This document shows positions 51,153 to 58,975 of a stretch of 64,000 nucleotides of DNA, in pieces. The translations under genes were made by a program, and so were the position numbers. A model generated the notes under the pieces. That model searched no databases. It was not told where the DNA came from and worked only from the letters and a program-made list of their open reading frames with translations. The stretch covers positions 62,001-126,000 of the forward strand of contig NZ_JAIUJY010000006.1 in NCBI RefSeq assembly GCF_020166105.1, in the 5' to 3' direction. Source of the DNA: Blastococcus sp. LR1 (GTDB lineage: Bacteria; Actinomycetota; Actinomycetes; Mycobacteriales; Geodermatophilaceae). Numbering within the stretch: position 1 is the first letter of the stretch; each line of letters begins with the position of its first letter.

Positions 51153-52370
51153 GTGCGGGATGCGGTCATCTGCGAGCCCCTGCGAACGCCGGTCGGCGGA
51201 TTCGGGGGCTCGCTGCGCGACGTCCCCGCCCAGGAGCTGGCCGCCACGGTCATCCGGGCACTGATGGAGCGCACCGGGCTGCCGCCGGAGTCGGTCGACG
51301 ACGTGCTGCTCGGGCACTGCTACCCGACCATGGACGCCCCGGCCATCGGCCGCGTCGCCGCCCTGGACGCCGGTCTCCCGGTGACGGCCTCCGGTCTGCA
51401 GATCGACCGCCGCTGCGGTTCGGGGCTGCAGGCCGTCGTCTACGCCGCGATGCAGGTGCAGTCCGGCGCCTCCGACGTCGTCCTGGCCGGTGGCGCGGAG
51501 TCCATGAGCAACGCGCCCTTCTACTCCACGGCCATGCGCTGGGGCGTCAAGGCCGGCCCCGGCGTCCTCCTGCAGGACGGCCTGGCGCGCGGCCGGGTCA
51601 CCGCGGGCGGCCAGAACCACCCGGTGCCCGGCGGCATGCTCGAGACGGCGGAGAACCTGCGCCGCGAGTACAAGATCTCCCGCGAGGCGCAGGACGAGTA
51701 CGCGGTCCGCAGCCACCAGCGCGCCGCCGCCGCCACCGAGGCCGGCCGGTTCGCCGACGAGATCGTCCCGGTGACGGTGAAGCAGCGGAAGAGCGAGGTC
51801 GTGGTCGACCGCGACGAGCACATCCGCCCCGACTCCAGCGTCGAGACCCTCGCCAAGCTGCGCCCGATCATGGGTCGCGACGACGACCAGGCCACGGTCA
51901 CCGCCGGCAACGCGTCCGGCCAGAACGACGGCGCGGCGATCGCGATCGTCACCACTCCGGAGAAGGCCGCCGAGCTGGGCCTGCGCCCGCTGGCCCGCCT
52001 GGTCTCGTGGGGCGTGGGCGGCGTGCCGCCGAAGACCATGGGCATCGGCCCGGTCCCGGCCACCGCCAAGGCGCTCGACCTCGCCGGCATCACGCTCGCC
52101 GACGTCGACCTCATCGAGCTCAACGAGGCCTTCGCCAGCCAGGTCCTCGCCGTCGCCCAGGAGTGGGGCTTCACCGACTCCGACTGGGACCGCACCAACG
52201 TCAACGGCTCCGGCATCTCGCTGGGCCACCCGGTCGGCGCCACCGGCGGCCGCATCCTCGCCACGCTGCTGCGCGAGATGGACCGTCGCGAGGCCCGCTA
52301 CGGCCTGGAGACGATGTGCATCGGTGGCGGTCAGGGCCTGGCGGCTCTCTTCGAGCGGGTGGCCTCCTGA
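51153..52370 (+). CDS. Acetyl-CoA acetyltransferase (thiolase)
   Basis: 405 aa from GTG 51153 with GAGGAGG upstream. Catalytic residues are in DRRCGSGLQAVVYAAMQVQS (nucleophilic Cys), ELNEAFASQVLAVA, GISLGHPVGATGGRIL and CIGGGQGLAAL (second Cys and His). It condenses two acetyl-CoA or cleaves 3-ketoacyl-CoA. TGATG overlap with the ketoacyl reductase gene is consistent with joint synthesis of 3-hydroxyacyl-CoA, as in polyhydroxyalkanoate or fatty acid metabolism. Confidence 0.93.
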   Translation: MRDAVICEPLRTPVGGFGGSLRDVPAQELAATVIRALMERTGLPPESVDDVLLGHCYPTMDAPAIGRVAALDAGLPVTASGLQIDRRCGSGLQAVVYAAMQVQSGASDVVLAGGAESMSNAPFYSTAMRWGVKAGPGVLLQDGLARGRVTAGGQNHPVPGGMLETAENLRREYKISREAQDEYAVRSHQRAAAATEAGRFADEIVPVTVKQRKSEVVVDRDEHIRPDSSVETLAKLRPIMGRDDDQATVTAGNASGQNDGAAIAIVTTPEKAAELGLRPLARLVSWGVGGVPPKTMGIGPVPATAKALDLAGITLADVDLIELNEAFASQVLAVAQEWGFTDSDWDRTNVNGSGISLGHPVGATGGRILATLLREMDRREARYGLETMCIGGGQGLAALFERVAS

Positions 52371-53119
52371 TGGCCCGCGTCGCGATCGTGACCGGTGCCG
52401 CCCGCGGCATCGGGGCCGCCACCGCGCTGCGGCTGGCCTCCGACGGCTTCGCCGTCGCCGTCGTCGACCTGAAGGAGGACGACGCCCGCGGCACCGTGCA
52501 GGCGATCGAGGCCGCCGGCGGCCGGGGTCTCGCCGTCGGTGCCGACGTCGGCGACGCCGACCAGGTGCAGGCCGCCGTCGACCGGATCGCCGCCGAGCTC
52601 GGCCCGCCGGTCGTGCTGGTGAACAACGCCGGCGTCACCCGCGACAACATGCTGTTCAAGATGAGCGACGCCGACTGGGACGTGGTCATGCACGTGCACC
52701 TGCGCGGCTCGTTCCTCATGACGCGGGCGGCGCAGAAGCACATGATCGAGGCGAAGTTCGGCCGGATCGTGAACCTGTCGTCGACCTCGGCGCTGGGCAA
52801 CCGCGGCCAGGCCAACTACGCCACGGCGAAGGCCGGCCTGCAGGGGTTCACGAAGACCCTGGCGATCGAGCTGGGCAAGTTCGGGGTGACCGCGAACGCG
52901 ATCGCGCCGGGCTTCATCCAGACCGAGATGACCAAGGCCACGGCCGAGCGCATCGGCGAGGACTGGGAGTCCTACGTGGCCAAGCGCGCCGCGGCGATCC
53001 CCGTCGCGCGCGCCGGTGTCCCCGAGGACATCGCGCACCTGGTCTCGTTCTTCGTGAGCGAGGGCGCCGGCTTCATCTCCGGTCAGGTCGTCTACGCCGC
53101 CGGCGGCCCCCGAAACTGA
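52370..53119 (+). CDS. 3-oxoacyl-(ACP/CoA) reductase, SDR
   Basis: 249 aa SDR. VAIVTGAARGIGAATALRLA binds NADP(H); NNAG is at VLVNNAGVTRDNML; the Ser-Tyr-Lys triad is in IVNLSSTSALGNRGQANYATAK. The C-terminal GQVVYAAGGPRN is the FabG/PhaB end. It reduces a 3-oxoacyl thioester with NADPH; coupling to a thiolase suggests acetoacetyl-CoA as substrate. It is convergent with the DUF1206 genes. Confidence 0.92.
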   Translation: MARVAIVTGAARGIGAATALRLASDGFAVAVVDLKEDDARGTVQAIEAAGGRGLAVGADVGDADQVQAAVDRIAAELGPPVVLVNNAGVTRDNMLFKMSDADWDVVMHVHLRGSFLMTRAAQKHMIEAKFGRIVNLSSTSALGNRGQANYATAKAGLQGFTKTLAIELGKFGVTANAIAPGFIQTEMTKATAERIGEDWESYVAKRAAAIPVARAGVPEDIAHLVSFFVSEGAGFISGQVVYAAGGPRN

Positions 53120-53129
53120 AGAAGACGGA

Positions 53130-53996
53130 TCAACTGCTGGGATCGCGGTCGGGATACCGCGCGCGGGCGAGGGCGTAGACCCCGAACGCGGCGAACCCGA
53201 CCGCGGTCCCGGCCAGCAGCCAGGGTCCGGCGGAGACCCCGGCGATGGCGGTCATGGCGCCGTCCAGGCCGGTGGCGTCGGTGACGTCGGAGGAACCCGC
53301 CGCCCGCCACAGCAGCACGCCGACCAGGCCGAACGCGATGCCCTTGGCGAGGTAGCCGACCCGGCCGATGCCCTCGATCAGCGGCTCCCAGCGGTCGGGG
53401 GCGGCGGGCAGGTCGATGTCCTTCATGAAGCCGCCGGTGATCCCGCGGGCCAGCGTGTAGAGCCCGACCGCGACGACGCCGGCCGCGGCGACGTACACCG
53501 CCAGGCTGCCTCCGGGGATCTCCAGCACCTCCTCGGTGAGCTCGGGCAGCCGCTCGTCGGCCTCGTACTCCAGACCGAAGGCGAACAGCAGCGCGGTGAT
53601 CCCGAGGAAGCCGTACACCCCGCCCTTGACCAGGCACTTCGCGCAGACGACGGCGGTGCGGCGCCGGCGGGTGGAGTCGAGCAGCCCGCGCCACCAGAGC
53701 AGGATCTCCGCGGCCTGCCAGAGGCCGAGGCAGATCAGGCCGAGCCCGATGGCCCAGAGCAGGGCGCGCCCGCCGGGACCCTGGCCGACGGTCTGCAGCG
53801 CACCGGTCTGGTCGGCGTCCGCGCCACGGAGGCCCAGCGCCATCCGGGCGGCCAGGAACGCGATGAGCAGGTGCATCGCCCCGTAGGCGACGAGGCCGAC
53901 GCGGGCCAGGTGGGTGAGCACCGGGTGGTCGGTGACCTCCCGGGCCCGGTCGACGGCGGAGCGCACCCGTTCCAGCAGGGAGCGGGCGGCGGGCAC
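53130..53996 (-). CDS. DUF1206 membrane protein (copy 1)
   Basis: 288 aa from GTG 53996, with three related segments of two helices each. The recurrent pattern, ARVGLVAYGAMHLLIAFLAA, later VKGGVYGFLGITALLFAFG and GRVGYLAKGIAFGLVGVLLW, is the DUF1206 triplicate fold. Function unknown. It is paralogous to the neighbour upstream, with 5 bp between, so probably one transcript. The C-terminus ALARARYPDRDPSS parallels FVRARYPERT in the other copy. Confidence 0.88.
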   Translation of the reverse strand: MPAARSLLERVRSAVDRAREVTDHPVLTHLARVGLVAYGAMHLLIAFLAARMALGLRGADADQTGALQTVGQGPGGRALLWAIGLGLICLGLWQAAEILLWWRGLLDSTRRRRTAVVCAKCLVKGGVYGFLGITALLFAFGLEYEADERLPELTEEVLEIPGGSLAVYVAAAGVVAVGLYTLARGITGGFMKDIDLPAAPDRWEPLIEGIGRVGYLAKGIAFGLVGVLLWRAAGSSDVTDATGLDGAMTAIAGVSAGPWLLAGTAVGFAAFGVYALARARYPDRDPSS

Positions 53997-54001
53997 GCCG
54001 C

Positions 54002-54838
54002 CTAGGTCCGCTCGGGATAGCGGGCGCGGACGAAGCAGAACGCCCCGAACGCGGCGATGCCCAGCGCGACCAGCGTGAGCAGGAACGGGCCGGCCGGCGC
54101 CTGCAGCACCGTGTGCAGGGCGCCGTCGAGCCCGGAGGCCTTGGCCGGGTCGAAGGTGACCGCCGCCCAGACGAGCAGGCCGCCGACGAGCGCGAGCGCC
54201 ACGCCCTTGCCGGGGAAGCCGACCTGCCCGAGACGGGTGACCAGCCGGGTGGCGGCCGGCGGGCAGTCGCTGAGGTCGATCTCCTTGAGGAAGCGCTTCG
54301 TGACGCCCTTGTGGACGTGGTAGGCGCCGACCCCGATGAGGACCAGCCCGGCGATCCCGACCAGCCAGCGACCGGCCGGCCAGCCGAAGACGCCGGCGGT
54401 GGTCTGCTGCTGCGAGGAGCTGCTGTTCTGACCGCCGCCGGTGGCGAACCGGATCGCGAGCACCGCCAGCGCGAGGTAGATGACCGCCTTGACGACCGCC
54501 CTGCCGCTCTTGCGCACGGCCTTCGTCCGGGCCTTGCCGGAGGCCGACCAGCCGGACCGCCAGCGCAGCACCTCGGCGGCCTGCCAGACGGCGAGCGCGA
54601 GCAGTCCGAGTGCCAGCACCCACAGCAGCGGCTTGCCCAGCGGCTGCTGCGCGAGGGTGGCCAGCGCGCCGGACTGGTCGGCCTGCTGCCCGCCCCCACC
54701 CCAGGCCAGCTGGAGCGCCAGCCAGGCGATGAGGAGGTGCACCAGCCCGTAGGCGATCAACCCGATGCGGGCGAGGTGCTCCAGCGCATCGCTGTTGCCG
54801 GCCTGCCCTGCCACACCCCCTGCTGACCGCACGCTCAT
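54002..54838 (-). CDS. DUF1206 membrane protein (copy 2)
   Basis: 278 aa from ATG 54838 with AGGAGG upstream. The three repeats read ARIGLIAYGLVHLLIAWLAL, VKAVIYLALAVLAIRFATGG and GQVGFPGKGVALALVGGLLV. A Ser/Gln-rich loop (QNSSSSQQQTT) distinguishes it. Homologous along its length with copy 1, pointing to a tandem duplication and then divergence. No cofactor motif is visible. Confidence 0.88.
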   Translation of the reverse strand: MSVRSAGGVAGQAGNSDALEHLARIGLIAYGLVHLLIAWLALQLAWGGGGQQADQSGALATLAQQPLGKPLLWVLALGLLALAVWQAAEVLRWRSGWSASGKARTKAVRKSGRAVVKAVIYLALAVLAIRFATGGGQNSSSSQQQTTAGVFGWPAGRWLVGIAGLVLIGVGAYHVHKGVTKRFLKEIDLSDCPPAATRLVTRLGQVGFPGKGVALALVGGLLVWAAVTFDPAKASGLDGALHTVLQAPAGPFLLTLVALGIAAFGAFCFVRARYPERT

Positions 54839-54935
54839 GGTTCCTCCTGGCTCGGGGGGTGAAGATGATCAGCGTGGCACGGACCACGGTCCGGTGCCTC
54901 CCCGGTCACTGCCTCGGGTGAGGGACACTGGGCCC

Positions 54936-55592
54936 GTGGCGAACGCAACCGGAATCCTGTCGGCGACCACCGCGGGGATGGCGACCCCCGCCGTGGCCCG
55001 GCGCACCTGGCCCCGCTGGGCGGCGCTCGGTGTCGCGCTGATCGCGATCGCCGTCCTGGCGGTCGCCTGGGACGCCGCCGGAGCGCGGCTGCTGGTCGGG
55101 GCGCTCGGCGTCGTCCTCGCCGTCCGCGGCCTGTCGCTGGTCCGGGGCGCGGGGGTGGGCGAGGGCGAGCTCGCCGGCCGGGCGCGCCCGATGGGCGCCG
55201 TCGCCCTCGCCGCGGGGATCGCCGGCCTGGTCGTGGCGCTGAGCTCCGCCGCTCTCAGCGCCACCGTGCTGCTCGTCGGAGTGCCGCTGGCGCTGCTGGG
55301 AGCCTCCGCCGGTCTGCTCGCCCGGGGCGGGACCGCGCGCCGCGGTGGGCAGGCGCTGCTCGTCTGGTCCCTGCTGGTGACGGCGCTCCTGGTCGTCACC
55401 GGGCTGGCCCAGGACTGGAACCGCGCCGCGGACCTCGCCACCGTCGTCGCCGCGCTCGGCGTCGCGGTGCTCGCACTGCCGCTGCTGATCGGCGCGGCCA
55501 ACCTGCGCACCCTGGGCGCCCAGCCGGACCCCGCCCCGGTGCGCTCCGGCTGCGGTGGCTGCGCCTGCGGCGCCGGCGGTTGCGGCTCCTGA
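54936..55592 (+). CDS. Membrane protein with a Cys-rich C-terminal tail
   Basis: 218 aa from GTG 54936. Six hydrophobic segments (from WAALGVALIAIAVLAVAWDA to VVAALGVAVLALPLLIGAAN), then a C-terminus of CGGCACGAGGCGS with four cysteines. The tail may bind metal or be redox active. I do not recognise the family. It is divergent from the DUF1206 pair and upstream of the macro-SIR2 gene. Confidence 0.75.
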   Translation: MANATGILSATTAGMATPAVARRTWPRWAALGVALIAIAVLAVAWDAAGARLLVGALGVVLAVRGLSLVRGAGVGEGELAGRARPMGAVALAAGIAGLVVALSSAALSATVLLVGVPLALLGASAGLLARGGTARRGGQALLVWSLLVTALLVVTGLAQDWNRAADLATVVAALGVAVLALPLLIGAANLRTLGAQPDPAPVRSGCGGCACGAGGCGS

Positions 55593-55631
55593 CCCAGGCA
55601 TAGGCCGCGGGCCCTGGGGAAGGGTTCGCGG

Positions 55632-57254
55632 GTGAGCGGACACGTCTTCGTCGTCGGCGCGGACCTCACCCGGTTGTCGTGCGACGACGTCCTGGTGCCC
55701 ACCGACCGGTCGCTGCGGGTGGCGCGCAGCTGGCGGTCCCTGCTGCCGTCGGAGCTGATCACCGAGGAGCGCGAGGAGGGTGACTGCGTCGGCCTGTCGT
55801 GGGCCGCGGACGAGCGGGTGCTCGAGGTCCCCACGAGCGGTGCCCGGCGCGCCTGGCTGGTCGACACGGTCGACGATCGCGGCCGCGGGCTGCCCTGGCT
55901 GCTCGACGGCGCCCGGCAGGCGCTGGACGCCGTCGCCCGACGCGAGGTGACGAAGCCGGTGCACGGCCGGGCCCGGCGGCTGGTCGGGTTGCCGGCGCTG
56001 GGCACCGGGTGGGGCGGCGCGGCGGGGGAGCGGGGTGCGCTGCTGCGGGAACTGCTGCCGGTGCTGCGGACGGCGGCGCGGGAGCACGGCTTCGACGTCG
56101 CGCTGGTGCTGCGGGGTCCGAGCGACCTGGCCGCCGCCCAGCGGGTGCGGCGCGGGGAGGACGGCGGCTGGGACCTGCCGGGGCACCTGCGCGAGCTGGC
56201 CGAGGAGATGGGGGAGCGGGCGCGCCGGGGGCAGCTAGCGCTGTTCATCGGCGCCGGGGTGAGCGCCGCGGCCGGGCTGCCCACCTGGGAGCAGCTGGTC
56301 GACGAGCTGGCCGCCCGCTCCGGGTTGGACGACGGCCTGCGCGAGGGGCTCTCGCGGCTCCCGGCGCAGGACTCGGCGGCGCTGCTGGCGCGGGAGCTGG
56401 GCACGGAGAAGCTGGAGGCGTTCGTCGAGGAGCGGTTCGGTCCTGGGCCCTACGCGTTGGCGCACGCACTGATCGCCGACCTGCCGGTGCAGGAGTTCGT
56501 GACCACCAACTACGACCCGCTGGTGGAACTCGCGGCGAGCGACATCGGCCGGCAGGTGCGGGTGCTGCCCTTCGACGAGGCGGAGCCCGGGGCGCCGTGG
56601 CTGCTCAAGCTGCACGGCGACGCCGCGCATCCGGAGAGCGTCGTGCTGACCCGCGAGGAGTACCTGCAGTTCGGCAACACCGGGGCGGCGCTGGCCGGGG
56701 TGCTGCACTCGCTGCTGCTCACCCGGCACGTGCTGTTCGTCGGGACGTCGATGCTGGACGACGACCTGATCCGCATCGCCCACCAGGTGCGCACCGCGCT
56801 GCAGATCCAGGGCTCGGGCACGGCGCGGCGCACCGGCACGGTCCTGGCGTTGCGGGAGGACGCCGCCCGCGCGCGGCTGTGGGAGCGCGACGTGGAGACC
56901 GTGGCGATGGGCCCCGCCGGCTCCTCCGAGGTCGAGGCGGCCCGGCGGCTGGAGGTGCTGCTGGACCTGATCGGCTGCCTGTCCACGCCCCCGACCGGCT
57001 ACCTGCTCGACCCGGCCTACCGCGGCATGCTCGACGAGGAGGAGCGCGCGCTCGCCGAGGCGCTGGGACGGGTCGCCGCGAGCCTGCCCGCGGACACGTC
57101 GAGCGACGCCGGAGCGGAGGTGGCCGCCCTGCTGCGCCGGCTGGGGCACGGCGGCACCGCGTCCGACGGTGATCCCGCGCCGGTCGACGACGTGCCCGTG
57201 GACACCGCCACGCGGGACCGCGACGACCGCCCGCAGGAGCAGCGGCCCGGCTGA
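55632..57254 (+). CDS. SIR2-domain protein with an N-terminal macro-like region
   Basis: 540 aa from GTG 55632. Residues ~1-195 begin VFVVGADLTRLSCDDVLVPT and continue to LPALGTGWGGAAGERGALLR, resembling a macro/ADP-ribose-binding fold. A SIR2 domain follows: FIGAGVSAAAGLPTWEQLVD, VTTNYDPLVE, KLHGDAAHPESVVLTREEYL, and LFVGTSMLDDDLI. These are SIR2_2-type NAD-binding motifs; such domains are NADases in several anti-phage systems. The disordered tail is Asp/Pro-rich. The next gene is a P450 40 bp downstream. An immune or NAD-signalling role is plausible, not demonstrated. Confidence 0.85.
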   Translation: MSGHVFVVGADLTRLSCDDVLVPTDRSLRVARSWRSLLPSELITEEREEGDCVGLSWAADERVLEVPTSGARRAWLVDTVDDRGRGLPWLLDGARQALDAVARREVTKPVHGRARRLVGLPALGTGWGGAAGERGALLRELLPVLRTAAREHGFDVALVLRGPSDLAAAQRVRRGEDGGWDLPGHLRELAEEMGERARRGQLALFIGAGVSAAAGLPTWEQLVDELAARSGLDDGLREGLSRLPAQDSAALLARELGTEKLEAFVEERFGPGPYALAHALIADLPVQEFVTTNYDPLVELAASDIGRQVRVLPFDEAEPGAPWLLKLHGDAAHPESVVLTREEYLQFGNTGAALAGVLHSLLLTRHVLFVGTSMLDDDLIRIAHQVRTALQIQGSGTARRTGTVLALREDAARARLWERDVETVAMGPAGSSEVEAARRLEVLLDLIGCLSTPPTGYLLDPAYRGMLDEEERALAEALGRVAASLPADTSSDAGAEVAALLRRLGHGGTASDGDPAPVDDVPVDTATRDRDDRPQEQRPG

Positions 57255-57294
57255 TCGGGATTGCCCGTTCGGACCGCTGGGCACGGCAGCGTCC

Positions 57295-58524
57295 ATGCCA
57301 CGTCTGGAGAACGGCCTGAAGCTGCTGGCGAAGGGCTATGCCTGGCTGCCCGACGAGCGCCGCCGCACCGGGCAGCGCTCGGTCGGCGTGCGGCTGGGCG
57401 GGCTGCCGGCGGTCGGCATCGAGGGGCCCGACGCCGCGCGGTTCCTCTACGACGAGGACCACGTCCGCCGCTCCAAGGCCATTCCGGAGCCGGTGCAGGC
57501 CACGCTGTTCGGCAAGGGGGCGGTGCACACCCTCGACGGCGAGATGCACCGGGTGCGCAAGGCCATGTTCGTCGCGCTGCTGATGCGCGAGGACGGGATC
57601 GCCTCGCTGGTGCAGCGAACGACGGCGGCCTGGGACGCGGCGGTGCCGGAGTGGTCGCGTCGTCCCGAGATCGTCCTGTTCGACGAGGCGGCGCGGGTGC
57701 TGGCCGGTTCGGTGGCGCGCTGGACCGGCGTCCCGGTGCGCGACGACGAGGTGCCCGACCTCGCCCGTGACCTGGTCTCGATGGTCGACGGCTTCGCGTC
57801 CGGCGGGCCGCGGCACATCCGGGCGCGCCTGGCCCGCCGTCGCCGGGAGAAGTGGCTGGGCCAGCTGGTCCAGGACGTGCGCAGCGGTGCCACGAAGGTC
57901 GAGGAGGGGACGGCGGTCGACGTCGTCTCCCGGCACCGGGACGCCGACGGCACGCAGCTGCCCTCCCGCGTGGCCGCGGTCGAGCTGCTCAACATCATCC
58001 GGCCGACGACGGCGGTCGCCTGGTTCATGGCCTTCTCGGGGCACGCGCTGATCCGCTGGCCGGCGAACCGGGAGAAGCTGGCGAGCGGGGACCCGGCGTT
58101 CGCCGAGGCGTGGGCGCACGAGGTGCGGCGGTTCTACCCGTTCGCGCCGTTCATCGGCGGGCGGGCGCCGCAGCGACTGGAGTACGACGGCCAGACGATC
58201 CCGAAGAACGCGATGGTGCTGCTGGACCTGTACGGGCAGAACCACGACCCGGCGCTCTGGGACACCCCGTACGTCTTCCGCCCCGAGCGCTTCCTCGACC
58301 GGGAGATCGGCGAGTTCGAGCTGGTGCCGCAGGGCGGCGGCGACCCGCGCACGAACCACCGCTGCCCGGGCGAGCAGATCACCGTGGCGCTGCTGTCCGC
58401 GCTGGCGGTCCGGCTGGCCCGGCTCCAGATCGAGGTGCCGGAGCAGGACCTGGAGATCGCGCTGCACCGCATTCCGGCCAGGCCGAGGAGCGGCGTCGTG
58501 CTCCGGGTCAGCGGCACCGCATGA
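57295..58524 (+). CDS. CYP152-type cytochrome P450 (fatty acid peroxygenase-like)
   Basis: 409 aa from ATG 57295. Heme-binding region GGGDPRTNHRCPGEQITVAL carries the proximal Cys. The I-helix has IIRPTTAVAWFMAF, where the usual acid-alcohol pair is replaced by Arg-Pro, the mark of CYP152 peroxygenases that use H2O2 and a fatty-acid carboxylate. EVRRFYPFAPFIGGRA is the ExxR segment. Expected reaction: alpha/beta-hydroxylation or decarboxylation of fatty acids. Close after the SIR2 gene; whether the two are functionally linked is unknown. Confidence 0.9.
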   Translation: MPRLENGLKLLAKGYAWLPDERRRTGQRSVGVRLGGLPAVGIEGPDAARFLYDEDHVRRSKAIPEPVQATLFGKGAVHTLDGEMHRVRKAMFVALLMREDGIASLVQRTTAAWDAAVPEWSRRPEIVLFDEAARVLAGSVARWTGVPVRDDEVPDLARDLVSMVDGFASGGPRHIRARLARRRREKWLGQLVQDVRSGATKVEEGTAVDVVSRHRDADGTQLPSRVAAVELLNIIRPTTAVAWFMAFSGHALIRWPANREKLASGDPAFAEAWAHEVRRFYPFAPFIGGRAPQRLEYDGQTIPKNAMVLLDLYGQNHDPALWDTPYVFRPERFLDREIGEFELVPQGGGDPRTNHRCPGEQITVALLSALAVRLARLQIEVPEQDLEIALHRIPARPRSGVVLRVSGTA

Positions 58525-58540
58525 CTGCCATGCTGGGGCG

Positions 58541-58975
58541 GTGACGAGCCGCCGCCGCTCCCGGTACCGGCACGGCGGGCCCCGCGTGCCCGAGCCGCGC
58601 GAGGGACCGCCGACGGTGGTGTCGCTGGAGTGGGACTACATGTACCCGTCGATCATCGCCGACCGCTCACCCGGCGTGCTCGGCACCGACCTGCTCGACC
58701 CGGCCGAGCTTCGCCTCTCCGCGGAGCTCGTCGCGCGGCTGGAGGCGTGGACGGACCGGCAGGAGTCGCTGTCCGGCGCCTGGATCCGTGACGACCCACC
58801 GGTGACCGAGGCCGAGCAGCACCTCGGGGAGCAGCAGCAGCGGGAGCTGCTGACGCTGGCCTACGACGTGCAGCGAGAGCTGGGCCCCGACGTCGAGGTG
58901 CTGCTGGACGGCCACCCGCTGAAGGGGCGGCACCGCGCCTGGTGGCCGACCATCAACGGGGATCCAGACCCTTGA
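58541..58975 (+). CDS. 144-aa hypothetical protein
   Basis: From GTG 58541, soluble, acidic. Opens with an Arg-rich segment, then VVSLEWDYMYPSIIADRSPG. Helical region PAELRLSAELVARLEAWTDR and EAEQHLGEQQQRELLTLAYD. The DYMYPSIIAD segment is conserved-looking, but I know no family. Its last 23 bp overlap the 3' end of the convergent helicase gene. Confidence 0.7.
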   Translation: MTSRRRSRYRHGGPRVPEPREGPPTVVSLEWDYMYPSIIADRSPGVLGTDLLDPAELRLSAELVARLEAWTDRQESLSGAWIRDDPPVTEAEQHLGEQQQRELLTLAYDVQRELGPDVEVLLDGHPLKGRHRAWWPTINGDPDP

